Source: Rhizobium mayense
GTDB lineage: Bacteria; Pseudomonadota; Alphaproteobacteria; Rhizobiales; Rhizobiaceae
Length of the DNA: 64,000 bases
Assembly: GCF_030272705.1 (NCBI RefSeq)
Contig: NZ_JARFYM010000004.1
Span: 1 to 64,000, forward strand
Direction of reading: 5' to 3'
Under the pieces are notes generated by a model. The model had not been told where the DNA came from and searched no databases. It saw nothing but the letters and a program-made list of their open reading frames with translations. The position numbers were made by a program, and so were the translations under genes. Shown piece by piece: positions 7,165 through 16,286 of this stretch (the stretch's first letter is position 1; each line of letters starts with the position of its first letter).

Positions 7165-8174
7165 ACAGGATCATTCCGATTGCGGTCGTTGCCATCATCG
7201 CCGCCGGCGCCGCCGCCTGGTGGTCTGACGCTCCGGCAAAACTCGGCTGGAAATGGCAGCAGCAACAAGAGTTCGTGCTCTACGGCAACGTCGACATCCG
7301 CCAGGTCTCGCTTGCGTTTCGCGTCAACGGCAAGCTCAGCGAGGTTCTTGTCGACGAAGGCGACGTCGTAAAAAGCGGCACGGTGCTCGCCCGGCTTGAC
7401 GCGGAGCCCTATCAATATGCTGTCCGCTCGGCCGAGGCCAATGCCGCGGCACTGAGCTCCACACTCGACAAGCTCAAGGCAGGGGCGCGCCAGACGGAAA
7501 TCGCGCAGGCGCGCGCCTTCTATGAAGAGCAGCTTGCCGATCTGCAAAACGCGAACCTGGCCTATGATCGCGCCAAACAGTTGCGGCCTCAGGGAAACAT
7601 ATCCGAAGCCAGCCTGGAACAAGCGTCGGCGGCGCGGGCCATGGCGTCCGCACGCGCGGATTCGGCCAATCAGGCGCTGAAGTTGTTGGAGGAAGGCAGC
7701 CGCGCCGAAGATATCGCCGCGGCGGAAGCGCAGCTCAAGGCTGCCCAGGCGACACTCGCGACGGCGCGCACCTCGCTTGGCGATACTGAGCTGCGCGCCC
7801 CGAATAACGGTGTGATCCTCTCGCGTGTGCGTGAACCAGGATCGATCGTGGCGCCGACCGACCCGGTCTTTGTGCTGTCGCTGACCGAGCCTGTCTGGGT
7901 ACGCGCCTATATTGCCGAGCCGAATCTCGGCCGGATCCACCCGGGCATGAAGGTCAAGGTGACGTCGGATACCAAGCCGGACGAAGCCCATGAAGGCACG
8001 ATCGGCTTCATTTCGCCTGTCGCGGAATTCACGCCGAAATCCGTGGAGACGCCCGAATTGCGGACGGATCTCGTCTACCGGCTGCGAGTCACCATCGACA
8101 AGCCCGGACCCGATCTGCGCCAGGGCATGCCGGTAACGCTTCACATCCCGACATTGCAGGCGGCGGAAAAATGA
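7161..8174 (+). CDS. ybhG: HlyD-family membrane fusion (adaptor) protein, YbhG-like
   Basis: A 337-residue periplasmic adaptor linking an inner-membrane ABC exporter to the envelope. An N-terminal membrane anchor spans residues 4-20. It is followed by a lipoyl-like half ([21 protein letters not shown], read in two parts across residues 35-55), a long alanine-rich coiled coil from about residue 90 to 195, the second lipoyl half ([20 protein letters not shown]) and a beta-barrel. The GTG at 7161 is chosen because it gives the membrane anchor at the N-terminus, overlaps the upstream stop as GTGA, and has GGGAGGAGAAA about 6 nt before it. It is part of a five-gene exporter operon. Confidence 0.88.
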   Translation: MNRIIPIAVVAIIAAGAAAWWSDAPAKLGWKWQQQQEFVLYGNVDIRQVSLAFRVNGKLSEVLVDEGDVVKSGTVLARLDAEPYQYAVRSAEANAAALSSTLDKLKAGARQTEIAQARAFYEEQLADLQNANLAYDRAKQLRPQGNISEASLEQASAARAMASARADSANQALKLLEEGSRAEDIAAAEAQLKAAQATLATARTSLGDTELRAPNNGVILSRVREPGSIVAPTDPVFVLSLTEPVWVRAYIAEPNLGRIHPGMKVKVTSDTKPDEAHEGTIGFISPVAEFTPKSVETPELRTDLVYRLRVTIDKPGPDLRQGMPVTLHIPTLQAAEK

Positions 8175-9913
8175 GCGACGTGCTCGACAGAGGCAGCAGC
8201 GGCGATCTTGTCCGGCTCGAAGGGGTCACAAAGCGGTTCGACGCAGCAAAGCCGGCGCTTGACGCCATCACCGGCGCGGTGCGTGGCGGCGAGATAACCG
8301 GCCTCGTCGGCCCGGATGGCGCCGGCAAGACGACGCTTATCCGCTTGCTGACAGGGTTGATGTTGCCGGAAAGCGGAACCGTGGAAGTTCTCGGCTTCGA
8401 CACGCGCAACGATGCCGCCGCGATTCAGGCGGGGATCGGCTACATGCCGCAGCGCTTCGGGCTCTATGAGGATCTGTCGGTTCAGGAAAATCTCGATCTC
8501 TATGCTGATCTGCGGGGGCTGCCCAGGCATGAGAGGGCGGCCACCTTCGATGAGTTGCTTACCTTTACCGACCTCAAGCGTTTCACCAGCCGCCTCGCCG
8601 GCAAGCTTTCCGGCGGCATGAAGCAGAAGCTCGGCCTTGCCTGCGCGCTCCTTAAGAAACCGAAGCTGCTACTGCTCGACGAACCCGGTGTCGGTGTGGA
8701 TCCCATTTCGCGGCGCGATCTCTGGAAGATGGTGGAAAACCTGACGGAGGAAGGCATCGGCGTCGTCTGGTCGACCGCCTATCTCGAAGAGGCCGAGGCT
8801 TGCGACCGTGTCTTCCTGCTCAGCGAAGGCAAGCTACTTTTTGCCGGCGAACCGAAGGATCTGACCGTGCGAGTCGCCGGCCGCGTCTTTCGGGTCAGCG
8901 GTATCCCTGGCAGGCGTCGCCAGATGCTGACGAAACTACTCGATGAAGACGGCGTGGTCGACGGCGTCATTCAGGGAGAGGCGATAAGGCTTGTCACAGT
9001 CAAAGACAGGGAGCCTCGGTTTTCGGCGGCCGGAGATTCCGAAGTCACCGCTACGGAGCCGCGTTTCGAAGACGCATTCATCGACATGCTGGGCGGCGGA
9101 CCGGGCGGACGCTCGCGGCTGGCCGAGACGCAGCGCAGCTTTGCCGTCGAGGGAGAGAAACCGGTGATCGAGGCGCGCGCTTTGACCAAACGCTTCGGCG
9201 ATTTCACAGCGGCCGACAACATTACCTTCGACATCCCGCGCGGACAGATATTCGGCCTGCTTGGCCCGAACGGCGCCGGCAAATCCACGACGTTCAAGAT
9301 GCTCTGCGGCCTGCTGAAGCCGACGAACGGCGAAGGTCGCATAGCGGGTTTCGACCTGCGCCGCGATACCGCCGAAGCCCGCAATCGTCTCGGCTACATG
9401 GCGCAGAAATTCTCGCTCTACGGCGATCTCAGCGTTTCCCAAAACCTGCAGTTTTTCGCCGGCGTCTACGGCCTGCGCGGCGCGCACAAGCGCGAACGTG
9501 TCGACCTGATGGCATCGATCTTCGATTTTCGGTCTCGGCTGTCCATGTCGGCAAAAGACCTCCCGCTCGGCCTGAAACAGAGGCTGGCACTTGCCTGTGC
9601 GGTCATGCACGAACCGGAGGTGCTCTTCCTCGATGAGCCGACTTCCGGCGTGGACCCGATCACTCGGCGGGAATTCTGGACCCATATCAATGGGCTCGTC
9701 GAAAAGGGCGTCACGGTTCTCGTCACCACGCATTTCATGGACGAGGCCGAATACTGCGATCGCATTTCACTGATCTACCGCGGGCGCTCCATCGCACTGG
9801 GCTCGCCTGACGAATTGAAGGCCGGGGTCGCCAATGCGGAAAACCCCGATCCGACGATGGAAGATGCCTTCGTCGCCCTCATCCAGGCATCGGAGGAAAG
9901 GATGGCCGCATGA
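8171..9913 (+). CDS. ybhF: ABC exporter ATPase with two fused nucleotide-binding domains, YbhF-like
   Basis: A 580-residue cytoplasmic ATPase that powers the YbhSR-type exporter. The first domain has Walker [10 protein letters not shown], signature LSGGMKQ and Walker [13 protein letters not shown]. The second has Walker [10 protein letters not shown] and Walker [13 protein letters not shown], but its signature reads LPLGLKQ instead of LSGGQ. That deviation is, as I recall, typical of the YbhF family. Each Walker B is followed by an H-loop region ([12 protein letters not shown] and [13 protein letters not shown]); the first has Ala-Tyr where His is usual, so the two sites may be catalytically unequal. 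ATGA overlaps join it to both neighbours. Confidence 0.92.
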   Translation: MSDVLDRGSSGDLVRLEGVTKRFDAAKPALDAITGAVRGGEITGLVGPDGAGKTTLIRLLTGLMLPESGTVEVLGFDTRNDAAAIQAGIGYMPQRFGLYEDLSVQENLDLYADLRGLPRHERAATFDELLTFTDLKRFTSRLAGKLSGGMKQKLGLACALLKKPKLLLLDEPGVGVDPISRRDLWKMVENLTEEGIGVVWSTAYLEEAEACDRVFLLSEGKLLFAGEPKDLTVRVAGRVFRVSGIPGRRRQMLTKLLDEDGVVDGVIQGEAIRLVTVKDREPRFSAAGDSEVTATEPRFEDAFIDMLGGGPGGRSRLAETQRSFAVEGEKPVIEARALTKRFGDFTAADNITFDIPRGQIFGLLGPNGAGKSTTFKMLCGLLKPTNGEGRIAGFDLRRDTAEARNRLGYMAQKFSLYGDLSVSQNLQFFAGVYGLRGAHKRERVDLMASIFDFRSRLSMSAKDLPLGLKQRLALACAVMHEPEVLFLDEPTSGVDPITRREFWTHINGLVEKGVTVLVTTHFMDEAEYCDRISLIYRGRSIALGSPDELKAGVANAENPDPTMEDAFVALIQASEERMAA

Positions 9914-11064
9914 CCTCCCCTTCCCCCATTGCAACCGCCTCCTCACGGCGCGAGCGCGCCCGCCGCTTCGCGGCGTTGGTGCGCAAGGAGAGCTTCCAGA
10001 TCATGCGTGATCCGAGCAGCATCCTGATCGCCTTCGTGCTTCCGATGATCCTGCTCTTCCTGTTCGGCTATGGCGTATCGCTCGATACTCAATTGACGCG
10101 TGTCGGCTTGGTCATGGAGGAAACGACGCCACTTACCGCTGACCTCGCCGCCAGCTTCAGTGCATCGCGCTATTTTTCGGTCGTCAGCGGTCGCGACCGC
10201 CGGCAGTTCGAGGAGGACCTTGTCCTTTCACGCGTCCGCGGCATCATCGTCATCCCGGCGAATTTCACGGCGAACTATATGGCGGGCAATCGCCCGCAGC
10301 TCCAGGTCATCGTCGACGGCTCCGATCCCAACACCGCCAGCTTCGTCCAGAATTACGCCCAAGGCGCGGTCACCAACTGGCAGCGACAGCGGCAAGCGGA
10401 AATGATGGGAGGCAATCCGGCCATCACCGTCGAGCAACGCTTCTGGTTCAACCCGGAACTCACCAGCCGTTCCTTCCTCGTCCCCGGCTCCATTGCTATC
10501 GTCATGACGCTGGTCGGGACATTGCTGACATCGCTGGTGGTCGCGCGCGAATGGGAGCGTGGCACCATGGAAGCGATGATGGCGACACCTGTGACGGCGA
10601 CCGAACTGCTTGCCGGCAAGCTGCTTCCCTATTTCGTGCTCGGCTTGACCTCGATGACGCTCTGCGTTCTGCTCGCCGTCTTCCTCTTCGGCGTGCCGTT
10701 CCGCGGCTCGGTTCTTGCACTTTACGTCTTATCAGCGGTTTTCCTGATGCCGGCGCTGGGCCAGGGTCTGTTGATCTCGGCTGTAACCAAGAACCAGTTT
10801 CTTGCCTCGCAGCTTGCGCTGATTTCGGCCTTCCTGCCGGCCTTCCTGCTTTCGGGTTTTCTTTTCGAAATCAACTCGATGCCTACCTTTATCCAGTGGA
10901 TTACCTTCATCGTGCCGGCCCGGTATTTTATTCCTAGCCTGCAGACGGTTTTTCTTGCCGGCGACATCTGGCCGATGTTCCTGCAAGCGATCGCCGTGAT
11001 GCTTGCCATCGGCTGCATCCTCTTCCTGCTTGCCGCACGCAGCACAAAAAAGAGGATCGGGTAA
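9910..11064 (+). CDS. ybhS: ABC-2 type exporter permease, YbhS-like
   Basis: A 384-residue inner-membrane permease. One N-terminal membrane helix (SILIAFVLPMILLFLFGYGV) is followed by a large extracytoplasmic domain (about residues 65-180), then five further helices. The conserved ABC-2 segment EWERGTMEAMMATPVT is near residue 215 and PARYFIPSLQTVFLAGD near 335. It starts by ATGA overlap with the ATPase gene and ends 1 nt before the second permease gene. The two permeases probably form a heterodimer, as in E. coli YbhS/YbhR, where the transporter is linked to drug and cation efflux. The substrate here is unknown. Confidence 0.9.
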   Translation: MTSPSPIATASSRRERARRFAALVRKESFQIMRDPSSILIAFVLPMILLFLFGYGVSLDTQLTRVGLVMEETTPLTADLAASFSASRYFSVVSGRDRRQFEEDLVLSRVRGIIVIPANFTANYMAGNRPQLQVIVDGSDPNTASFVQNYAQGAVTNWQRQRQAEMMGGNPAITVEQRFWFNPELTSRSFLVPGSIAIVMTLVGTLLTSLVVAREWERGTMEAMMATPVTATELLAGKLLPYFVLGLTSMTLCVLLAVFLFGVPFRGSVLALYVLSAVFLMPALGQGLLISAVTKNQFLASQLALISAFLPAFLLSGFLFEINSMPTFIQWITFIVPARYFIPSLQTVFLAGDIWPMFLQAIAVMLAIGCILFLLAARSTKKRIG

Positions 11065-11065
11065 G

Positions 11066-12178
11066 ATGTGGTGGTCGAGGCTAAAGGCGCTCATCATCAA
11101 GGAACTGCTGGCGGTGCTGCGCGATCCGAAGAGCCGCTTGATCCTGATCGGTCCGCCGATTGTGCAGCTTCTGGTGTTTTCCTATGCGGCGACCCTGGAA
11201 GTGCGCAACGTCGATATTGCGCTGCTGAACCGCGACAGTGGCCATTGGGCACAGGAACTCGTCCAGCGCATCGAAGGTTCGCCGACATTCCGCAGCATCT
11301 CGCGGGTACAAAATCTCGCCGAAATGCACGATGCGATCGACCGGCAGCGCGTCACCGCCACAGTCGTCGTCAACCCCAATTTCTCACGCGATATCGAGGC
11401 GGGCAGGCCAGCCAGCCTGCAGATCATTCTTGACGGCCGGCGTTCGAACGCCTCGCAGATCGTCGCCGGCTATCTCAACCAGATCGTCGCTACCCTTGCC
11501 GCCGAAACACCGGCAGGGACGCGCGCGGCCGCAAAAACCGTCGTCGTCGTGCCGCGCAACTGGTTCAATCCCAACCTGATCTTTCAATGGTTCATGGTGC
11601 CGAATCTGATTGCCAGCATTGCGCTGCTCATCGGCCTCATCGTCACAGCACTTTCCATTGCGCGAGAGCGGGAGCTCGGCACATTCGACCAGCTCATGGT
11701 GTCGCCCTTGCGCACCCATGAAATCCTGGTCGGCAAGTTCATCCCGCCGATGATGATCGGCCTGTTTCACATGACGATCTATATTCTCGCGGCGGTCTTC
11801 ATTTTCGGCGTACCGCTACGAGGCTCATTGCTCCTGCTCTATGGCAGTTCCCTCTTCTATCTCGCTTCCGTCGCCGGTCTCGGCCTCTTCATTTCAGCAC
11901 TCTCGGCGACGCAGCAACAGGCAATCCTCGGGGCCTTCCTTTTTCTGGTCCCCGCCATGCTGCTTTCAGGCTTCGCCACGCCGATCGAGAATATGCCGAG
12001 CTGGCTGCAGCCGCTGACCGTCGTCAATCCCCTCCGCTACTTCCTGGTGATCGTCAAAGGCGTCTTTCTGAAAGACATTCCACCTGCCGAGGTCCTCAAT
12101 CAGACATGGCCGCTCCTAGTGATCGCGGCGGTGACCCTCAGCACCGCGTCGTGGTTGTTCCGCCGCAGGCTTGAATAG
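11066..12178 (+). CDS. ybhR: ABC-2 type exporter permease, YbhR-like
   Basis: A 370-residue paralogue of the preceding permease with the same layout: N-terminal helix (SRLILIGPPIVQLLVFSYAA), periplasmic domain with a VTATVVVNPNFSRDIEAG segment, then helices after residue 175. It carries the conserved RERELGTFDQLMVSPLR and NPLRYFLVIVKGVFLKD motifs. The ATG at 11066 is chosen because it begins 1 nt after the upstream stop; an in-frame ATG at 11003 lies inside the previous gene. It is the last gene of the exporter operon and converges with the IclR gene, with 37 bp between them. Confidence 0.9.
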   Translation: MWWSRLKALIIKELLAVLRDPKSRLILIGPPIVQLLVFSYAATLEVRNVDIALLNRDSGHWAQELVQRIEGSPTFRSISRVQNLAEMHDAIDRQRVTATVVVNPNFSRDIEAGRPASLQIILDGRRSNASQIVAGYLNQIVATLAAETPAGTRAAAKTVVVVPRNWFNPNLIFQWFMVPNLIASIALLIGLIVTALSIARERELGTFDQLMVSPLRTHEILVGKFIPPMMIGLFHMTIYILAAVFIFGVPLRGSLLLLYGSSLFYLASVAGLGLFISALSATQQQAILGAFLFLVPAMLLSGFATPIENMPSWLQPLTVVNPLRYFLVIVKGVFLKDIPPAEVLNQTWPLLVIAAVTLSTASWLFRRRLE

Positions 12179-12215
12179 CCCGAGCGAAAGGACCGTGGTC
12201 ACCTTCCGCGCTGAT

Positions 12216-13028
12216 CTATCGCATTCGATGCGTGACATGGCGCTGCGATCGGCTAAGCGCCTGCGCCGTCTCGATCGCCAGCGGCGCGAAACGCTCCCTG
12301 AAAGCGTCTACCGTCCAATCACTCGTGGACGCTGCTATATGGACCGCGGCGATTGGACGGCCCACGGCGTTAGTGACCGCTGCCCCTACAGTTATTTCGC
12401 CGAGTACCGTTTCCTCTACTGCAAGACCGAAGCCGCTTTCCCGCGCCTCCTCCACCTTTTCCATGATAGCCACGGGGTCGGTGATGGTTTTGGGCGTTTT
12501 CGGCTTCAGATCCGACTTGGCAATGACAGCTGTGGCCTCATCCACCGGCAACTGCGCCAGAATGGCGCGCCCGCCGGCGGTGCAAAACACCGGAATGCGG
12601 CGGCCGATCAGCGAGCCATCGAAATATTCGCGCTTCGTCTGCTGGCGGATGACATAAATGGTGGTCGTCTCATCGTAGAGCGACAGGTTTGCCCGCTCCC
12701 CGCAAGAATTTCTGAGATCGATCAAAGCGGGCGTCGCAAGCTCAATCAGTGCATTCGAGCGCAGATAATAAAATGAAAGATCGAGCACCGGTTTGCCGAG
12801 CCGGAAACGCCGGGTCCGCTCGTCCTTTTCCAGATATCCGAGCTGCCAAAGCGTATGGGCGAAACGCTGCGTCGCGCTTTTATCGAGCCCCGTATACTCA
12901 CCGATTTCCGATAGGCTCAGATCGGTGATCGTGTGGCCGAAGGCTTCCAGCACCCGAAAGGCCTTTGCAACCGAGGCAACATACAGCGGATCGCCCCGTT
13001 CCGCGACCGCTGACTCATTGTTTGACAT
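12216..13028 (-). CDS. IclR-family transcriptional regulator
   Basis: A 270-residue regulator with an N-terminal winged helix (SLSEIGEYTGLDKSATQRFA, residues ~38-58) and a C-terminal GAF-like effector domain. The effector domain shows IPVFCTAGGRAILAQLP, ESGFGLAVEE, EITVGAAVTNAVGRPIAAV and a final ERFAPLAIETAQALS helix. It is divergent from the MFS transporter and is the likely controller of the downstream five-gene catabolic cluster (13.1-19.2 kb). A palindrome between the two genes fits an IclR site. Aromatic-acid, amine or other small-acid effectors are common in the family; the real one is unknown. Confidence 0.9.
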   Translation of the reverse strand: MSNNESAVAERGDPLYVASVAKAFRVLEAFGHTITDLSLSEIGEYTGLDKSATQRFAHTLWQLGYLEKDERTRRFRLGKPVLDLSFYYLRSNALIELATPALIDLRNSCGERANLSLYDETTTIYVIRQQTKREYFDGSLIGRRIPVFCTAGGRAILAQLPVDEATAVIAKSDLKPKTPKTITDPVAIMEKVEEARESGFGLAVEETVLGEITVGAAVTNAVGRPIAAVHIAASTSDWTVDAFRERFAPLAIETAQALSRSQRHVTHRMR

Positions 13029-13055
13029 CCCTAGCCGTTCCTTTTATAATTTTCA

Positions 13056-13072
13056 GTATTGCATTACAATAC
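13056..13072. promoter_or_regulatory. Inverted repeat GTATTG-N5-CAATAC, likely IclR operator
   Basis: Six-base arms separated by CATTA, flanked outside by TTTTCA on the left and CAAAAA on the right, so the symmetry extends weakly beyond the arms. It lies between the divergent IclR and MFS genes, 27 nt from the IclR start and 38 nt from the MFS start, which suits control of both. Confidence 0.55.
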
Positions 13073-13110
13073 CAAAAATCAAATTGCAAGACAAGCCAAA
13101 GGGAACAGGT

Positions 13111-14403
13111 ATGGGCAACAGCATCTCGACAAACGTGGCGGAAGGCGACGTCCGCACCAGCATGGAAAGCTGGCGCGCCGTCAGCGCCGCCGTCGCCGGC
13201 AATATCCTGGAATGGTACGATTTCGCGATCTATGGCTACGTCGCGACAATCATCGCCAGGAATTTCTTTCCCAGTGGCGACGAGGTCGGGGCGCTACTCG
13301 CCACATTTGCCACCTTCGGCATCGGCTTCGTTGCCCGGCCGCTGGGCGGCATCATCATCGGCCGGATGGGCGATACCAAAGGAAGAAAAGCGGCGCTGCT
13401 TTTGACCATCTTCCTCATGGCCCTGGGGACGATCGGCATCGGCGTCATTCCCAGCTACAATTCGATCGGCGTGCTTGCTCCGCTGCTGCTGGTCATCTGC
13501 CGGCTGATGCAGGGTTTTGCTGCAGGCGGCGAATGGGGCGGCGCGACAGCCTTTATCGTGGAATGGGCACCTCAGAATCGGCGCGGCTTTTTCGGGAGCT
13601 TCCAGCAGGCCAGCGTGGCCGGCGGCCTGCTCCTGGGATCGGCAATCGCCGCTATTTGTAGCACGCTTCTCTCAGGCGATCAGATGGAGTCCTGGGGATG
13701 GCGTATTCCGTTCCTTCTCGGCATCTTTCTCGTACCCGTCGGCATGTATATGCGCAGCGATATCGAGGAGACCCCCATCTATCGCAAGGCCAAGGAAGCC
13801 CCGTCAGGTCCGCAGACGCCCGGCTGGATCCTTGCGGCCAAGGCGTTCGGTTTCACGATCCTGTGGACCGTTTCCTATTATGTCATCCTCTATTACATGC
13901 CGACCTTCACGGAAAAATATGCCGGGCTGGCGCGCACGCAGTCGCTCTGGTCAAACACGATCGGGCTGATCCTTCTCGTCGTGGCCATTCCGGCGATGGG
14001 ATTGCTCTCGGATAGGATCGGGCGCAAACCCCTGCTCATCGGTTGCTGCATTGCTTTCGCGCTTCTGACCTATCCCCTTTTCTCCTTCATGCTTTCCGGC
14101 ACGTCGTTGGCGACTGTGATCATCGTCCAGCTCATATTCGGATTGATGATAGCGATGTTCTCCGGTCCGGGCCCGGCGGCGATCGCGGAGATCTTTCCGA
14201 CCCATTCGCGTTCGACGTGGATGTCCACCGGTTACAGCCTGGCAACCAGTATCTTCGGCGGTTTTGCGCCGTTCATCGCGACGTGGCTGATTAGCTCGAC
14301 CGGCTCGCCGATTTCTCCGACCTACTACCTGATCATCGCGGCCATAGTCTCGGCGATCGTCATCGCGACGCTGAAGGAGACGGCGCACGAAGAGTTGCGC
14401 TGA
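13111..14403 (+). CDS. MFS transporter, metabolite:H+ symporter (MHS) type
   Basis: A 430-residue, twelve-helix inner-membrane importer of the metabolite:H+ symporter group (relatives: shikimate, citrate, proline/betaine, alpha-ketoglutarate permeases). Diagnostic motifs are GNILEWYDFAIYGYVA in helix 1, RPLGGIIIGRMGDTKGRKAA in loop 2-3, GEWGGATAFIVEWAP near residue 150 and LSDRIGRKPLLIG in loop 8-9. The start at 13111 has GGGAACAGG upstream; the open frame continues 318 nt further back over the IclR gene and that part is not credible. As first gene of the cluster it probably imports the pathway substrate. Confidence 0.9.
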   Translation: MGNSISTNVAEGDVRTSMESWRAVSAAVAGNILEWYDFAIYGYVATIIARNFFPSGDEVGALLATFATFGIGFVARPLGGIIIGRMGDTKGRKAALLLTIFLMALGTIGIGVIPSYNSIGVLAPLLLVICRLMQGFAAGGEWGGATAFIVEWAPQNRRGFFGSFQQASVAGGLLLGSAIAAICSTLLSGDQMESWGWRIPFLLGIFLVPVGMYMRSDIEETPIYRKAKEAPSGPQTPGWILAAKAFGFTILWTVSYYVILYYMPTFTEKYAGLARTQSLWSNTIGLILLVVAIPAMGLLSDRIGRKPLLIGCCIAFALLTYPLFSFMLSGTSLATVIIVQLIFGLMIAMFSGPGPAAIAEIFPTHSRSTWMSTGYSLATSIFGGFAPFIATWLISSTGSPISPTYYLIIAAIVSAIVIATLKETAHEELR

Positions 14404-14477
14404 TGGCGCCAAGGCTGCGGCTTGGCCACGCTGAGCCGTTGCCCCTTTGCAGACAAGATAGACGGAAGGCCACCAAC

Positions 14478-15221
14478 ATGCTGGATTTCACAGGCAAGAC
14501 AGTGGCGGTCAGCGGCGCGGCGATCGGCTTCGGCCGCGCCATCGCCACCCGCTTTGCTAGTGCCGGCGCAGCCGTTTTCGGTTGCGACATCCTTGATGCG
14601 GACGATGATTTGGACGGCAACATCACCCTATCCAAGGTCGATCTTCTTGACCGGCGTGCGGCGGCCGGATGGATATCGTCCATCGAAGAACGAACCGGCC
14701 GAGGCATCGACGTCCTCGTCTGCAACGCCGGCGGTGTGGCTGGACAGGCGGAAAAGCCGCTCGAGGACGTGGCCGACGAGGATTGGGACCGAATCATCAA
14801 TATCAATCTAGGGGCGGCCTTTGCGCTTTGCCGCGCGGCCGCTCCAGCCATGAAGCGGCAGGGGTCGGGTGCGATCGTCACGATTACCTCAGGCGCCGCC
14901 CTGCAGGCGTCGCTCACCGGCGTGCAGGCCTATTGCTCCGCCAAACACGCGGTCCTGGGTCTGACCCGGCAACTGGCGCATGAACTCGGACCCCATGGCA
15001 TCCGCGTCAACAGCGTGGCGCCAGGTTTCGTTCGGACCAATGCTGCGACAGAACGTCAGTGGGCGTCCTACGGCGCTGACCGCCAGCGCGAAATCGTTCA
15101 GAATATCGCCTTGAAGCGTTTGGGAACGGCGGACGAGATTGCCAAAGCCGTCTTGTTTTTCGCCTCCGACCTCGCCAGCTTCGTCAACGGTCAGGTTTTG
15201 CCCGTCGATGGCGGCAAATGA
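14478..15221 (+). CDS. Short-chain dehydrogenase/reductase
   Basis: A 247-residue classical SDR. The cofactor-binding Gly motif is VSGAAIGFGRAIA (residues ~11-23), CNAGG lies at the centre of the fold, and the catalytic elements are Ser in TITSGAAL and Y-x3-K in AYCSAKHAV. The C-terminus ends FVNGQVLPVDGG, as is standard. Asp in VFGCDILDADDD at the end of the second strand suggests NAD rather than NADP. The ATG at 14478 is chosen from domain length. It probably oxidises an alcohol or keto intermediate of the pathway encoded by the surrounding genes; the substrate is unknown. Confidence 0.88.
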   Translation: MLDFTGKTVAVSGAAIGFGRAIATRFASAGAAVFGCDILDADDDLDGNITLSKVDLLDRRAAAGWISSIEERTGRGIDVLVCNAGGVAGQAEKPLEDVADEDWDRIININLGAAFALCRAAAPAMKRQGSGAIVTITSGAALQASLTGVQAYCSAKHAVLGLTRQLAHELGPHGIRVNSVAPGFVRTNAATERQWASYGADRQREIVQNIALKRLGTADEIAKAVLFFASDLASFVNGQVLPVDGGK

Positions 15222-15248
15222 AGCTCCTACAAAGAAGGATCGTGTCCT

Positions 15249-16145
15249 ATGAGCAATGAAATGGATGCACGCGAGCCGTGGCAATGGGATGAAGCTCACT
15301 GGCGCAAGCTGGTGAACCAGACGCGCGCTGGTCGGCGGCTGGCGCCGTCGACCTGGAAAAACGGCGCCCGTTGCGCTGTTGCGCTTTCCTTTGATTCCGA
15401 TCACGAAACCAACGAGCTGCGTGACGGTGGCAAGTCCATTGGGCGCATGTCCTGGGGCCAATACGGCAATCGCGTCGGCGTCCCGCGTGTTCTCGAGTTG
15501 CTGAAGCGACACGACGTCAAGGCGAGCTTCTATGTTCCCGCCGTCGCCGCCCTTCTGCACCCCGACGAGCAGCGCCGCGTCGTCGCCGAAGGCCATGAAA
15601 TCGGCATTCACGGCTGGATTCACGAACTGAACTCCGTGCTGCCCTACGAAGCGGAACGGGATCTGATGTTCCGTTCGACCGATACGCTCGAAAAGATAAC
15701 CGGCCTGCGCCCGGTCGGCTTGAGAACGCCATCCTGGGACTTCAGCCCCAATACGCTGAAGATCGAGACGGAGCTCGGTCTGCTTTACGACTCCTCCCTT
15801 ATGGCGGATGAGGATTGCTATGAACTCGTCATGGACGGAACCCCTACGGGGATCGTCGAAGTCCCTGTAGAATGGGTTCGCGACGACGCCGTTTACTTCA
15901 TGATGCATCGTTTCCAATCGCTGCGGCCATACACACCACCGAAGGACGTGCTGGATATCTTCCTGCGGGAGTTCGAGGCGGCCTATGAGGCCGGCGGCTT
16001 GTTCCAGCTCACCATGCATCCGCACATCATCACCGCACGCTCTCGCGTCTGGATTCTCGATGAGATCATCCGGCATGCAAAGTCGAAAGGTGACGTGTGG
16101 TTTGCCACACACGCCGAAGTCGCGGCCTACGTCAAGGATGCCTAA
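15249..16145 (+). CDS. Polysaccharide deacetylase (CE4/PuuE-like) family hydrolase
   Basis: A 298-residue NodB-fold metal-dependent amidohydrolase. Key motifs are VALSFDSDHE (Asp ligand/base, residues ~46-55), a His pair in GIHGWIHE (~residues 117-124), LRTPSWDFSP and, near the end, LTMHPHII with the catalytic His. The family members closest in form are the cytoplasmic PuuE/HpPgdA-like enzymes, which act on small amides (allantoin, cyclic imides), not on polymers. There is no signal peptide, which supports a small-molecule substrate. It follows the SDR by 27 bp, with TCCTATGAGC at the start and a weak ribosome-binding site. Confidence 0.85.
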   Translation: MSNEMDAREPWQWDEAHWRKLVNQTRAGRRLAPSTWKNGARCAVALSFDSDHETNELRDGGKSIGRMSWGQYGNRVGVPRVLELLKRHDVKASFYVPAVAALLHPDEQRRVVAEGHEIGIHGWIHELNSVLPYEAERDLMFRSTDTLEKITGLRPVGLRTPSWDFSPNTLKIETELGLLYDSSLMADEDCYELVMDGTPTGIVEVPVEWVRDDAVYFMMHRFQSLRPYTPPKDVLDIFLREFEAAYEAGGLFQLTMHPHIITARSRVWILDEIIRHAKSKGDVWFATHAEVAAYVKDA

Positions 16146-16176
16146 GACCGTCGCGGTCGGCCCGAGGAAGACGCTC

Positions 16177-16203
16177 GGCTCGATTGATATCTGATATCGA
16201 GCC
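16177..16203. other. Intercistronic palindrome GGCTCGAT-N11-ATCGAGCC
   Basis: Eight-base arms around an 11-nt spacer that itself contains repeated GATAT units, located in the 141-bp gap between the deacetylase-family gene and the gamma-glutamyltransferase gene. No T run follows, so it could be an mRNA processing/stability hairpin or an operator controlling the second half of the cluster. Confidence 0.45.
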
Positions 16204-16286
16204 ACCGAATATCTGTGGCTTCGCAGCGCCTGTCCGACAGGATTGCGCCTCGGGCAGCTTTGCCTCCTTCCATACGGGGAAAACTC

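Noticed and set aside
7059..8144. 361-codon minus-strand frame opposite the HlyD-type adaptor gene
   Set aside because: Arg-rich shadow of a GC-rich gene, no ribosome-binding site or motif.
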